Assembly (NCBI GenBank): GCA_034086985.1
Contig: JAXDZG010000022.1
Span: 124,001 to 188,000, forward strand
DNA from: Phascolarctobacterium_A sp034086985
Lineage (GTDB): Bacteria; Bacillota; Negativicutes; Acidaminococcales; Acidaminococcaceae
Direction of reading: 5' to 3'
DNA length: 64,000 nt
The notes under the pieces were generated by a model. It made no database searches. It worked only from the letters and a program-made list of their open reading frames with translations, and was not told the DNA's origin. Of this stretch, positions 40,862 to 50,154 are shown one piece after another. Within the stretch, counting starts at the first letter, position 1; every line of letters starts with the position of its first letter. Made by a program: the position numbers and the translations under genes.

Positions 40862-41845
40862 TTACTCCTTTAACCATTTCGCTACATCCAGTGCGTGATA
40901 AGTAATAATCATTTTCGCACCGGCGCGCTTAAAGCCCAGCATGGTTTCCATAACAATGCGTTTTTCATCAATCCAGCCCTTTTCAGCAGCGGCCTTCACC
41001 ATGGCATATTCGCCGCTGACGTTGTATACACACAGAGGACGATTGAAGGTTTCGTGTACCCGTTGTACAACGTCAAGGAAAGCCAAAGCAGGCTTAACCA
41101 TCACGATATCAGCGCCTTCTTCAATATCCAATGCTACCTCGCGCAGAGCCTCATCGCTATTGGCAGGGTCCATTTGGTAACCCTTGCGGTCACCAGCAGA
41201 GGGAGCGGAGTCCGCTGCAGCGCGGAAGGGTCCGTAATATGCGGAAGCAAATTTAGCAGAGTAAGCCATGATAGGAATATGGTTGAAGCCATTTTCATCC
41301 AGAGCTTCACGAATTGCCTTCACATAGCCATCCATCATGTTAGAGGGAGCGATCATGTCTGCGCCAGCTTGGCAGTGAGAAACGGCAACCTTAGCCAAAA
41401 GGGGCAGGGTCTCATCGTTGTTTACAGTGCAGCCATTTTGCAACACGCCGCAATGGCCATGCTCAGTATATTCACACATGCACACGTCGGTAATGATAAC
41501 GATTTCAGGATAATTGGCCTTAATAAATTTGCAGGCCAATTGCACGGGCTCGTTCATATCCCAAGCGCTGCTGCCCACTGCGTCCTTATAGGAGGGCACA
41601 CCAAAGAGCAGTACAGCGGGAATACCAAGGCTTGCAACCTCGTCCATGCACTCGCCAAGACGGTCGATGGACCAATGGTAGTTACCGGGCAGGGACTCGA
41701 TTTCATGCTTCACATTGGTGCCGGGAACTACAAAAATAGGATAAATCAAATCCTTCACGGATACTTCAGTTTCACGGATCATGGCGCGCAAATTTTCAGT
41801 TGCGCGGGTTCTACGAGGGCGATAGATAGGAAAATCAACAGCCAT
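40862..41845 (-). CDS. hemB: Delta-aminolevulinic acid dehydratase (porphobilinogen synthase)
   Basis: Condenses two 5-aminolevulinates; 327 residues. Seen: RPRRTRATENLRAMIRET near 10, DVCMCEYTEHGHCG near 120 (metal Cys set, Zn type), MAYSAKFASAYYGPFR near 195 with the first catalytic Lys, VMVKPALAFLD near 248 with the second. Between cobA-hemD and hemL. Confidence 0.95.
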   Translation of the reverse strand: MAVDFPIYRPRRTRATENLRAMIRETEVSVKDLIYPIFVVPGTNVKHEIESLPGNYHWSIDRLGECMDEVASLGIPAVLLFGVPSYKDAVGSSAWDMNEPVQLACKFIKANYPEIVIITDVCMCEYTEHGHCGVLQNGCTVNNDETLPLLAKVAVSHCQAGADMIAPSNMMDGYVKAIREALDENGFNHIPIMAYSAKFASAYYGPFRAAADSAPSAGDRKGYQMDPANSDEALREVALDIEEGADIVMVKPALAFLDVVQRVHETFNRPLCVYNVSGEYAMVKAAAEKGWIDEKRIVMETMLGFKRAGAKMIITYHALDVAKWLKE

Positions 41846-41858
41846 TCTTAAGACTCCT

Positions 41859-43376
41859 TTACTTGTTATAGTATTGGCGGATAGCTTGTACTAAGCCGTC
41901 GATGGTATATTTTTCGGCTTCGATAGCCGGCTGTAAGCCATGCTTTTGCAGGGTTTCGCTGGTCACAGGACCGATAGCAGCCAAAGCAACCTTGTTCAGC
42001 AGCGCTTGCTTCTCGCCCAGCACCTTTAAGAGATTGGTCACGGTGGAAGAGCTGGTGAAGGTTACCACGCTGGCGCTGCCATCAGCGAGGGCAGCGAGGA
42101 GCTCGTCCTTATTTTCGCAATCAGCCACAGTTTCGTAAGCAGTTACCACGTCGACTACGGCGCCGATTTTACGCAGGGACTCAGGAAGCACCTCGCGAGC
42201 GACCTTGGCGCGAGCGATAAGAATTTTATCGCCGGCAGTGATTTTATCAGCCAAGGCTTCGGCTAATTCCTCTGCCTTATAGGCAGAGGGGATTAAATCG
42301 GCAGCGAGGCCGTGACCCCGGAGGGCATCGGCTGTAGCGCTGCCAATGGCGGCCAGCTGGACGCCGGCAAGCGCGCGAGCGTCCTTGCCGGCGGCAGTCA
42401 AACGCTCGAAGAAATATTCTACGCCGTTGGCGCTGGTGAACACCAGCCATTTATAGCTGGACAATTCAGCGATACCTTTATCCAGCGGAGCATAGTCGGC
42501 AGCGGGCACGATTTTAATAGCAGGCACTTCGATTACCTTAGCACCCAAAGCTTCCAGCTTCTTAGTCAAATCACTGGCTTGAGCGCGCGCTCTGGTAACG
42601 ATAATAGTTTGACCAAAGAGGGGCTTATTATCGAACCATTGCAGCTGCTCGCGCAGCTTCACAACCTCGCCTACGAGGAAAATAGCAGGGGGCTTCAGGT
42701 TATTAGCCTTCACATCCGCAGCAGCCTTGCCCAGAGTAGTAACAAGGGTGCGCTGCTCAGGATGGGTACCCCAGCGAATAACAGCAGCAGGGCAGTCAGC
42801 ACTGCGACCGTTGGCAATCAATTGGCTGGAAATTTTTTCAATATTTTCCACACCCATTAGAAAAACAAGAGTATCAACGGCAGTAGCCAAGCCCTTCCAG
42901 TTGATGGTGGAAGCGCCCTTGGTAGGGTCCTCATGGCCGGTAATTACAGCGAAGGAGGTTGCCACATGGCGATGGGTAACGGGAATACCAGCATATTCAG
43001 CAACAGCGATGGCGCTGGTCACGCCAGGAACGAATTCAAAGGGTTGACCTGCTTCCAAAAGCTCGATAGCTTCCTCGCCACCGCGGCCAAAAACGAAGGG
43101 ATCGCCGCCCTTTAAGCGAGCTACAGTCTTGCCCTCCTGCGCCAATTTCACCAGCAGCTTGTTAATATCAGGTTGACGCATGGTGTGGTTGGCACTGGCC
43201 TTGCCCACGTAAACCATTTCTGCATCCTTGCGCGCAAAGGCCAAAATACGCGGATCGGCCAAGCGGTCATACACCACTGCATCCGCAGTTTCTAAGCATT
43301 CCTTGGCCTTCAGGCCCAAGAGGCCCGGGTCGCCGGGGCCTGCACCGATTAAATATACTTTACCCTGTTTAGTCAT
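41859..43376 (-). CDS. cobA-hemD: Uroporphyrinogen-III C-methyltransferase / uroporphyrinogen-III synthase fusion
   Basis: 505-residue bifunctional enzyme from ATG 43376 (AAGGAGAG upstream). N-terminal SUMT domain about 1-245: VYLIGAGPGDPGLLGLKA, VARLKGGDPFVFGRGGEE and GIPVTHR. C-terminal HemD domain about 252-505: TIIVTRARAQASDLTKKL, LVFTSANGVEYF, VTFTSSSTVTNL. It closes uroporphyrinogen III and methylates it to precorrin-2, linking the common pathway to sirohaem and cobalamin. Such fusions are known in Firmicutes. Confidence 0.93.
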   Translation of the reverse strand: MTKQGKVYLIGAGPGDPGLLGLKAKECLETADAVVYDRLADPRILAFARKDAEMVYVGKASANHTMRQPDINKLLVKLAQEGKTVARLKGGDPFVFGRGGEEAIELLEAGQPFEFVPGVTSAIAVAEYAGIPVTHRHVATSFAVITGHEDPTKGASTINWKGLATAVDTLVFLMGVENIEKISSQLIANGRSADCPAAVIRWGTHPEQRTLVTTLGKAAADVKANNLKPPAIFLVGEVVKLREQLQWFDNKPLFGQTIIVTRARAQASDLTKKLEALGAKVIEVPAIKIVPAADYAPLDKGIAELSSYKWLVFTSANGVEYFFERLTAAGKDARALAGVQLAAIGSATADALRGHGLAADLIPSAYKAEELAEALADKITAGDKILIARAKVAREVLPESLRKIGAVVDVVTAYETVADCENKDELLAALADGSASVVTFTSSSTVTNLLKVLGEKQALLNKVALAAIGPVTSETLQKHGLQPAIEAEKYTIDGLVQAIRQYYNK

Positions 43377-43389
43377 TCTGTCACTCTCC

Positions 43390-44310
43390 TTAAAGAATTG
43401 CAGCCAAGATTTCCTGGCCACCGTTAGCGAGCATCTTTTTGCCCAATTCCTGACCTAAGGCCACAGCGTCAACGGCTGCGCCCTCGATAGTATCTCTCAA
43501 AACAGTGCTGCCATCTAACGCAGCAATGATTGCTTCAATTTTAATTTGGTTACCCTCCACATCAGCATGCACCCCAATAGGCACTTGGCAGCCACCTTCT
43601 AAGAGTCCTAAAAAGGCGCGCTCAGCGTTGGTCGCATGCACAGTGGGCATATCATTCAAAAAGTCCAGCATTTGGCGAACTTCAGCATCGTTAGTGCGAC
43701 ACTCAATAGCCAGAGCACCTTGACCTACTGCAGGCAGGCACACGCTGCTAGGAATCACGTCCTTAATTCTGTCACCATGCCCCAGTCTTTCCAAACCAGC
43801 AGCAGCCAAAATCACGGCGTCGTACAAACCTTCATCAAGCTTGCGCAGGCGGGTATCCACATTGCCACGCAAATCGCGAATGGTCAAATCAGGACGAGCA
43901 GCCAAAAGCTGCGCCTTACGGCGCAGGCTGCTGGTGCCTACAACTGCTCCCAAGGGCAACTCGGCGAAGCTATTATATTTATTGCTCACAAAAGCATCAC
44001 CTACATTGGCGCGCTCTGTGATAGCTGTTAAGCACAAACCTTCAGGTAGCACTGTGGGCATATCCTTCAAGCTATGCACGGCCAAGTCTACCTCGCCGCT
44101 CAACAAATCCTCTTCAATTTCCTTGGTAAAGAGTCCCTTGCCACCAATTTGGGCCAGAGGCACATCTAGAATTCTATCGCCTTTGGTGACGATTTTTTTC
44201 AGCACAACCTCGCACTCAGGATATTGCTTGCGCAGGCAGGCTGCAATATGGTTACTTTGCCACAGGGCTAACAGACTTTGTCTAGTCCCAATCTTCAATA
44301 CGGCCTTCAT
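43390..44310 (-). CDS. hemC: Porphobilinogen deaminase
   Basis: 306 residues from ATG 44310, seven bases from GAGAGGAG. Polymerises four porphobilinogens into hydroxymethylbilane. Seen: LKIGTRQSLLALWQSN at the start, DLAVHSLKDMPT near 83, AVVGTSSLRRKAQLL near 125, IRDLRGNVDTRLRKLDEG near 145 and the dipyrromethane Cys in LGLLEGGCQVPIG near 240. Overlaps the hemA end by 29 bases. Confidence 0.95.
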   Translation of the reverse strand: MKAVLKIGTRQSLLALWQSNHIAACLRKQYPECEVVLKKIVTKGDRILDVPLAQIGGKGLFTKEIEEDLLSGEVDLAVHSLKDMPTVLPEGLCLTAITERANVGDAFVSNKYNSFAELPLGAVVGTSSLRRKAQLLAARPDLTIRDLRGNVDTRLRKLDEGLYDAVILAAAGLERLGHGDRIKDVIPSSVCLPAVGQGALAIECRTNDAEVRQMLDFLNDMPTVHATNAERAFLGLLEGGCQVPIGVHADVEGNQIKIEAIIAALDGSTVLRDTIEGAAVDAVALGQELGKKMLANGGQEILAAIL

Positions 44311-45586
44311 CACCAAACTCCTCTCCGCTTTCGTTCAACAAGAATAAATCACACATCATCTGCTTATAGCGTTCTTCCTCAGGTGTACCTGCCACAGCAT
44401 TCATGGCCTTCATGGGCTCGCGCAAAAATTTGTGCTCCAAGCGCTGGGTCATCAAATCAATAATACGGCGCTCTTCATCAGTTAAATTAGGCAGCTTGAT
44501 AAAGGCCTTTTTCAGCACCTTTTGACGCAGGAAATTCATTTTATCGTGGAGCTGTACCATCACAGGGCGCATAGTGTAATAGCGTAGCCGCTCCTTCAGC
44601 GCAGCAATTTCTTCCGCAATAATTTGCTCAGCCACCTTGGCCTCATGGGTGCGGAAGTTTTTGTTCACATCCACCACATTTTCCAAATCGTCGATATTAT
44701 AAACAGTTACACCCTGCATATTATTCAAGGCCGGGTCCACATCACGGGGTACAGCAATATCAATTAAAATCAAGGGACGTGTCTGGCGATTGGTCAAGAG
44801 AGGCCCAAGATTTTCCGCTGTCAGAACATAATGGGGTGCACCTGTTGAAGTAATAATGATATCCGCCGCCGCAGCCTGCTTAAACATTTGCTGATAAGGA
44901 ATAGCAGTACCATTGAACTTCTCTGCCAGCTCCTGAGCATGGTCAAAATTACGGTTACTCACGAAAATGGTCTTAGCGCCCTTATCAATTAAATGGCGTG
45001 CCGTGAGCTCGCTCATATGACCTGCGCCAACTACTAAAATATTTGCAGTGTGCAAATCACCCAAAATATTGATAGCCAAATCCACAGCAGCACTAGAAAC
45101 AGAAACACTGCTGTAGGCGATTTTTGTCTCCGTGCGCACACGCTTGCCCACTGCAATAGCGCGGTTCATGAGGGTATTTAAAATGGTATCGGTCATACCA
45201 TTGTTGCGAGCAATTTGGTAGGCATTTTTAATCTGACTCAAAATCTGACCTTCGCCGATAATCAGTGAATCCAAGCTAGAAGCCACTCTAAACAAATGCT
45301 GCACGCACAAAGTACCAGTAAGATTATAAAAATACTCACTCTTATAATGCTCTCCCGCCAAATGCTCCAAAAGGCGTTTCACAAAGGGAATAGCCTCATG
45401 GGGATTTTCGATAACCATATAAAGCTCGGTACGGTTGCAGGTGGACAAAAGCATAGCCTCAGGAATATTATCGTAATTGCGCATACGGCGCAAGATGCTA
45501 GCTACCCTATCATTAGTGAAATTAAAACGCTCGCGGATCTCAACGGGGGCCGTTTTGTGATTGAGACCTAAAACTGCTAATTGCAT
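44282..45586 (-). CDS. hemA: Glutamyl-tRNA reductase
   Basis: 434 residues. Seen: LGLNHKTAPVEIRERF at the N terminus, MLLSTCNRTELY near 46 with the catalytic Cys, GEGQILSQIKNAY near 106, VVGAGHMSELTARHL NADPH loop near 184, and a C-terminal dimerisation helix region. First committed step of C5 tetrapyrrole synthesis. Overlaps the preceding dehydrogenase gene by 47 bases; AAGGAG is upstream of the start. Confidence 0.95.
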   Translation of the reverse strand: MQLAVLGLNHKTAPVEIRERFNFTNDRVASILRRMRNYDNIPEAMLLSTCNRTELYMVIENPHEAIPFVKRLLEHLAGEHYKSEYFYNLTGTLCVQHLFRVASSLDSLIIGEGQILSQIKNAYQIARNNGMTDTILNTLMNRAIAVGKRVRTETKIAYSSVSVSSAAVDLAINILGDLHTANILVVGAGHMSELTARHLIDKGAKTIFVSNRNFDHAQELAEKFNGTAIPYQQMFKQAAAADIIITSTGAPHYVLTAENLGPLLTNRQTRPLILIDIAVPRDVDPALNNMQGVTVYNIDDLENVVDVNKNFRTHEAKVAEQIIAEEIAALKERLRYYTMRPVMVQLHDKMNFLRQKVLKKAFIKLPNLTDEERRIIDLMTQRLEHKFLREPMKAMNAVAGTPEEERYKQMMCDLFLLNESGEEFGDEGRIEDWD

Positions 45587-46202
45587 CTAAGATGTTCTCC
45601 TTTGCCTGAGCAGCATGGCCTGCTGCTACTAAATTAATTATCTCTTCTGTAAGAATTTGTCGCCACAGAGCTGTTCGCTGTGCAGGTGTTGAGGGGATTT
45701 GCTGCACTATAAGCCGCTGCTCGCGCAAAAATTCATTAAAAGCTGCAATATCAGGAGTAATTACTTGTTGTAATTTCTCTTTTAAGATTCTTGTAAAGGC
45801 TGGCATGCCACCCGTAGCTAGCGCCACAGTGATATCTCCTTGGGTAAAGGAGGAGGGCACAGTAAAGTTACTCAGCTCCGGCTCCGTGATATTATTGCAG
45901 AGCACGGGAGCATCGGCTGTAACCTGCCTATTAACCATCGCATTATTAGTAGCAGCAATAACAACAAAGGCTTGCTGCAAATATTGTGTCTGATAGTAAT
46001 CTTGTACCAGCTGGCAATGGTGTTTTGCTGCTATGTTTTGGAGCAAAGTGCAGAACTCTGGAGCCACCACTGTGACCTCGGCACCAGCCTCACATAAGGT
46101 ATTAAGCTTGCGGGCTGCTACCTCGCCACCGCCGATAATGACGCATTTTTTGCCTGTTAGCTTCAAGATTACAGGATAATGAAAATTATTCTCAATAAGC
46201 AT
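45540..46202 (-). CDS. Precorrin-2 dehydrogenase / sirohydrochlorin ferrochelatase-like (Met8p/CysG-N)
   Basis: 220 residues. Rossmann loop IIGGGEVAARKLNTLCEAGAE near residue 20, then a CysG_dimeriser-type region (LSNFTVPSSFTQGDITVALATGG near 115) and a C-terminal helical part. Oxidises precorrin-2 to sirohydrochlorin, which the CbiK enzymes near 62 kb can charge with cobalt. First gene of the operon dehydrogenase-hemA-hemC-cobA/hemD-hemB-hemL; AGGTGG eight bases upstream of ATG. Confidence 0.88.
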   Translation of the reverse strand: MLIENNFHYPVILKLTGKKCVIIGGGEVAARKLNTLCEAGAEVTVVAPEFCTLLQNIAAKHHCQLVQDYYQTQYLQQAFVVIAATNNAMVNRQVTADAPVLCNNITEPELSNFTVPSSFTQGDITVALATGGMPAFTRILKEKLQQVITPDIAAFNEFLREQRLIVQQIPSTPAQRTALWRQILTEEIINLVAAGHAAQAKENILDAISSFRSQSQNGPR

Positions 46203-46333
46203 TGGTTAAACCACCTGTAAATTAGTGATAATACATGTCATTAAACACCAGTCTTAAGTATATATGATATCACAAATTGCAGATTTTAGAAAGAAGTTCA
46301 GGCAGAAAATGCAACAAAATTTACAGAAAAATA

Positions 46334-46357
46334 CAGCCCCCTGCTGTAAGGAGGCTG
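46334..46357 (-). terminator. Intrinsic terminator after tatD
   Basis: 8-bp stem CAGCCTCC/GGGGGCTG (one GU), minus-strand tail TATTTTTCTG. Confidence 0.75.
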
Positions 46358-46367
46358 CATTAGTAAA

Positions 46368-47147
46368 CTATTTAATTTTCTTGAAGAGTCGCTTGGCGTT
46401 AGCTGTAGTCAGAGCTGCCAGCTCGTCAAAATCCATATCCAGCACCAGCGCTGCATTGCGAGCAGTGTATTCCACATAGCCTGGATTATTGCGCTTGCCG
46501 CGGAACGGCACGGGCGTCAGGTACGGACAGTCTGTTTCAAAGAGCATGAGCTCCTTAGGTACATACTGCATGACCTCGCGCACCTTTTGGGCGTTCTTAT
46601 AGGTGGAGGTACCGCCAAAGCCGAAATAATAACCGCGCTTGGCCAGCTCCTTGGCCATTTCCAAGCTGCCACTGAAGCAGTGGAACACAGCCTGCACACC
46701 CTTGACCTCCTTTTGGAAAAGCTCCAGCATATCGCCATGAGCTTCACGGTCATGAATAATAATGGGCAAATCAAATTGCTTCGCTAAATCAATCTGCTCC
46801 AGGAAGGTGCGCTTTTGCACAGACTTAGGCTCGTTTTCCTTCCAGTAATAATCCAGGCCAATCTCGCCAATGGCCACTACCTTGGGATGAACAGCCCATG
46901 CTGCCAGCTGCTCCAAATAATCGGCAGCAATACCCTTTAAATTTTCCGGATGATAGCCCACCGCCGCATAGATAAAATCGTACTGCTCAGCCAGCTCCAC
47001 CGCCATGGCGGAGCTAGGAGCATCACAGCCGGCATTGATAATGCCGTCCAAATCCTGCTCCAGCTGCGCCAAAAGCTCCTTGCGGTCCTTGGCGAAGGCA
47101 GGGTCATCTAAATGGGCGTGGGTATCCCATAAACCTGTTCTACTCAT
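46368..47147 (-). CDS. TatD-family metal-dependent hydrolase
   Basis: 259 residues. Metal motifs DTHAHLDDPAF near residue 8, AIGEIGLDYYW near 92, PIIIHDREAHGD near 128, AVFHCFSGS near 153 and FETDCPYLTP near 203. TatD-type DNase or D-aminoacyl-tRNA-related hydrolase (YcfH-like). Starts one base after the metG stop, so coupled. Confidence 0.9.
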   Translation of the reverse strand: MSRTGLWDTHAHLDDPAFAKDRKELLAQLEQDLDGIINAGCDAPSSAMAVELAEQYDFIYAAVGYHPENLKGIAADYLEQLAAWAVHPKVVAIGEIGLDYYWKENEPKSVQKRTFLEQIDLAKQFDLPIIIHDREAHGDMLELFQKEVKGVQAVFHCFSGSLEMAKELAKRGYYFGFGGTSTYKNAQKVREVMQYVPKELMLFETDCPYLTPVPFRGKRNNPGYVEYTARNAALVLDMDFDELAALTTANAKRLFKKIK

Positions 47148-47148
47148 T

Positions 47149-49104
47149 TTATTTTACGCGGCTGCCAGATGCCATATTCGGCGCCTCAGCCAATACCAAA
47201 TTGCCTTGTCCATCGCTAGCGCAGAGCAGCATACCGAAGGACTCGATGCCCATGAGCTTAGCCGGAGCCAGATTTGCTACCACAACTACGTTGCGACCCA
47301 GCATTTGCTCGGGCTCATAGTATTGGGAAATACCACTGACGATAGTGCGCACCTCGTCACCAATTTCTACCTGCAGCTTCAAGAGCTTCTTGGACTTCTT
47401 AACCTTTTCTGCTGCCAGAACCTTGCCCACACGCAAGTCAATCTTTTCAAAATCAGGGAATTGGATTTCCGGTTTAATGGGCTCCATAGCCGGTTTGGGT
47501 GCTTCAGCCTTCGGCGCTTCTACAACAGGACGCTCATAGCGCTTGCCACCGATAATGGTTGCACCATCCTCAGCAATCTCGATGCGCGGATAGAGAGGTT
47601 CTCCCTTGCAAACCTTGGTTCCGTTAGCCAAGCCACCCCAAACAGCGTTCTCCAGCAGGAATTGCTCCGGAGCAACCAGGCCCAATTGAGTATAAATCTT
47701 GGGGCTAGTGGTGGGGATATAGGGGCTGATCAAAATAGCCACAATGCGCAGGGTTTCAGCCAGGTTATACATAACAGTCTTCAGGCGGTCGGCCTTAGCT
47801 GTATCCTTAGCCAAAATCCAGGGAGCGGTCTCATCGATATATTTATTGGCACGGCTAATCAAAGCCCATACAGCCTTGATAGCAGTGTTAATTTCCATAT
47901 TGTCCATAGCCTTACCATAGGTAGCTACGGTTTCAGCAACCAATGCCTTCAGCTCGTCATCGATAGCTTCGCTAGCGCCGGCATCCTCCACAACGCCACC
48001 ATGATATTTTTCAATCATGGACACAGTGCGGTGGAGCAGGTTGCCCAGGTCATTGGCCAAATCAGCATTGATGCGAGTAATCAGCGCATCGCGGGAGAAG
48101 TTACCATCACTGCCCAGGTTAATCTCGCGCAGCAGGAAGTAACGAATGGAGTCAGCACCGAACTCGTCAATCAAAGCCAGCGGGTCAATGACATTGCCCT
48201 TGGATTTGGACATCTTATCGCCGTCCACGATGAGCCAGCCATGGCCATAAACCTCTTCCGGCAGCTCCAAGCCCATAGCGTGCAGCATAATGGGCCAAAT
48301 AATGGTGTGAAAGCGTACGATTTCCTTGCCTACCAAATGCAGGCTTGCGGGCCAGAATTTGTGGAAGAAAGCGTCATCGGTACCGTATTTAATGCCGGTC
48401 AGGTAATTCAGCAAGGCGTCAAACCAAACGTAAACCACATGCTTTTTGTCGAAGGGTACAGGAATGCCCCAGTCGAAGGTAGTACGGGTAATGCACAAAT
48501 CCTCCAAGCCCTGCTTTACAAAATTGATCATTTCGTTGCGACGGCTAGCCGGTTGGATGAAATCAGGATGCTTTTCAATAAAATCAAGCCACCAATCCTG
48601 GTACTTGCTCATTTTGAAGAAATAGCTTTCCTCCTCCATCTCCTCTACAGGACGATGGCAGTCGGGGCAGCAGTGATTTTCGTCCAGCTGGCGCTCCAGC
48701 CAATAGGACTCGCAGGGCACGCAATAAAGGCCCTTATAATTCTTTTTATAGATGTCGCCCTGCTCATAAATTTTTTGCAGTGCGTCCTGTACTACCTTGT
48801 GATGACGCTCTTGGCTGGTGCGCAGGAAGTCGTTGTTAGAAATTTGCAGGCGCTCCCAGAGCAGCTTAAAGTTAGCGATAATGGCGTCAACATATTGGAT
48901 GGGGGTTACGCCCTTTTCCTTAGCCTTACGTTGAATTTTCAGGCCGTGCTCGTCACTGCCGGTGAGGAACCACACGTCCTCGCCCTTCAGGCGGTGATAG
49001 CGAGCCAGGGTATCGGCGATAGTGGTGCAATAAGCGTGGCCGATATGCAGATTATCACTAGGATAATAAATAGGGGTGGTAATATAATAGGTCGGTTTAG
49101 TCAT
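47149..49104 (-). CDS. metG: Methionyl-tRNA synthetase
   Basis: 651 residues, class I. Seen: TTPIYYPSDNLHIGHAY (HIGH), zinc knuckle CVPCESYWLE...HCCPDC near 128-146, KMSKSKGNVIDP near 298, and a C-terminal EMAPII-like tRNA-binding domain from about 550 (FEKIDLRVGKVLAAEKV). Start has GAAGGAG inside the end of rsmI. Middle gene of rsmI-metG-tatD, a common Firmicutes order. Confidence 0.96.
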   Translation of the reverse strand: MTKPTYYITTPIYYPSDNLHIGHAYCTTIADTLARYHRLKGEDVWFLTGSDEHGLKIQRKAKEKGVTPIQYVDAIIANFKLLWERLQISNNDFLRTSQERHHKVVQDALQKIYEQGDIYKKNYKGLYCVPCESYWLERQLDENHCCPDCHRPVEEMEEESYFFKMSKYQDWWLDFIEKHPDFIQPASRRNEMINFVKQGLEDLCITRTTFDWGIPVPFDKKHVVYVWFDALLNYLTGIKYGTDDAFFHKFWPASLHLVGKEIVRFHTIIWPIMLHAMGLELPEEVYGHGWLIVDGDKMSKSKGNVIDPLALIDEFGADSIRYFLLREINLGSDGNFSRDALITRINADLANDLGNLLHRTVSMIEKYHGGVVEDAGASEAIDDELKALVAETVATYGKAMDNMEINTAIKAVWALISRANKYIDETAPWILAKDTAKADRLKTVMYNLAETLRIVAILISPYIPTTSPKIYTQLGLVAPEQFLLENAVWGGLANGTKVCKGEPLYPRIEIAEDGATIIGGKRYERPVVEAPKAEAPKPAMEPIKPEIQFPDFEKIDLRVGKVLAAEKVKKSKKLLKLQVEIGDEVRTIVSGISQYYEPEQMLGRNVVVVANLAPAKLMGIESFGMLLCASDGQGNLVLAEAPNMASGSRVK

Positions 49105-49106
49105 CT

Positions 49107-49964
49107 TTATGCCTCTTCTCCTTCAGAAATTAGTTGATTATATAGCTCCCGTTTGGGGATTTTACGTTTTTTTGCGACTTGGGCTAGGGCTGTTTTTTTG
49201 TCGACACCCTCTGCCATGAGTTGGCGCACCTCGTCCAAAGGCTCCAGCTCCACTTCCTCGCTAGGCGCCTTGGCTTCACCGGCGCCGATGACGAGGCAGA
49301 ACTCGCCGCGAGCAGCGCCTGCTGCGAGCCACTCCAAGCAGCCGCTGATGGTGCCCCGATAGAACTCCTCGTGGAGCTTGGTCAGCTCCCTTGCGGCCGC
49401 CATAGGGCGGTCGCCCCAGCTCTCCAGTACATCCTTGAGCACCTCTTCAATGCGATGAGGTGCTTCGTAGAGAATCATGGTCGCGGGAATATACTTCCAC
49501 GCTTCCAGCTGCTCCCGCCGATTTTTCTTGCTCTTGGGCAAAAAGCCCCCGAAGAAAAAGGGATAGGCGGGCAGCCCGGAAGCGATTAAGGCACACAAGG
49601 CCGCGTTAGCGCCGGGCACGGGCACCACCCGCACCCCGGCGGCGATGGCCTCCTTGGCCAGCGCCTCGCCGGGGTCCGCGATGCCCGGAAAGCCCGCGTC
49701 GCTGACCAGAGCAACGCTTTTGCCCTGCAAAAGCTGCTCTAAAAGGTAAGCTCCTTGCTTCTCCTTGCTGTGCTCATCGTAGCGCACCAAGCGTCCCTTG
49801 ATGCCGAAATGATTGAGCAGCTGCAGGGTATGCCGCGTATCCTCCGCGGCAATTAAATCCGCCTCTGCCAGCATGCGCTGGGCTCTCGGCGTCATATCCT
49901 CCAAATTACCTATGGGCGTGGCGCACAAGTACAGCGTTCCGTATGTAGTTTCTAGATTTGTCAC
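49107..49964 (-). CDS. rsmI: 16S rRNA (cytidine-1402-2'-O)-methyltransferase
   Basis: 285 residues from a GTG start with GGAGG upstream. Tetrapyrrole-methylase fold: GTLYLCATPIGNLEDMTPRA near 10, AEDTRHTLQLLNHFG near 40, ALVSDAGFPGIADPG near 82, VPVPGANAALCALIASGLP near 112, LYEAPHRIEEVL near 165. Methylates the decoding-centre C1402. First gene of the operon. Confidence 0.94.
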   Translation of the reverse strand: MTNLETTYGTLYLCATPIGNLEDMTPRAQRMLAEADLIAAEDTRHTLQLLNHFGIKGRLVRYDEHSKEKQGAYLLEQLLQGKSVALVSDAGFPGIADPGEALAKEAIAAGVRVVPVPGANAALCALIASGLPAYPFFFGGFLPKSKKNRREQLEAWKYIPATMILYEAPHRIEEVLKDVLESWGDRPMAAARELTKLHEEFYRGTISGCLEWLAAGAARGEFCLVIGAGEAKAPSEEVELEPLDEVRQLMAEGVDKKTALAQVAKKRKIPKRELYNQLISEGEEA

Positions 49965-50108
49965 TGCCTCGCCTCCTGTCCAATGAGCTTCATCTGTTAG
50001 CTAGCCTAGCCCATGTATAAATTTGCTGAGCAAAGAGCTAACGCTCTCTATCACAGACTAACCCATAATATAGTTATTTTATCACAATGCTAGCAAATAA
50101 TAAAGAAA

Positions 50109-50139
50109 AAGCGTGTAGATTTACGCAATCCACACGCTT
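50109..50139 (-). terminator. Intrinsic terminator after the M48 gene
   Basis: Stem AAGCGTGT-GATT/AATC-ACACGCTT; minus strand continues TTTTTCTTTATT. Confidence 0.85.
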
Positions 50140-50154
50140 GATGTGCCTTCCCTA

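Noticed and set aside
47005..49137. A 710-codon plus-strand open frame opposite metG
   Set aside because: It is the antisense shadow of metG, which has all methionyl-tRNA synthetase motifs. The shadow has no ribosome binding site or family signature.
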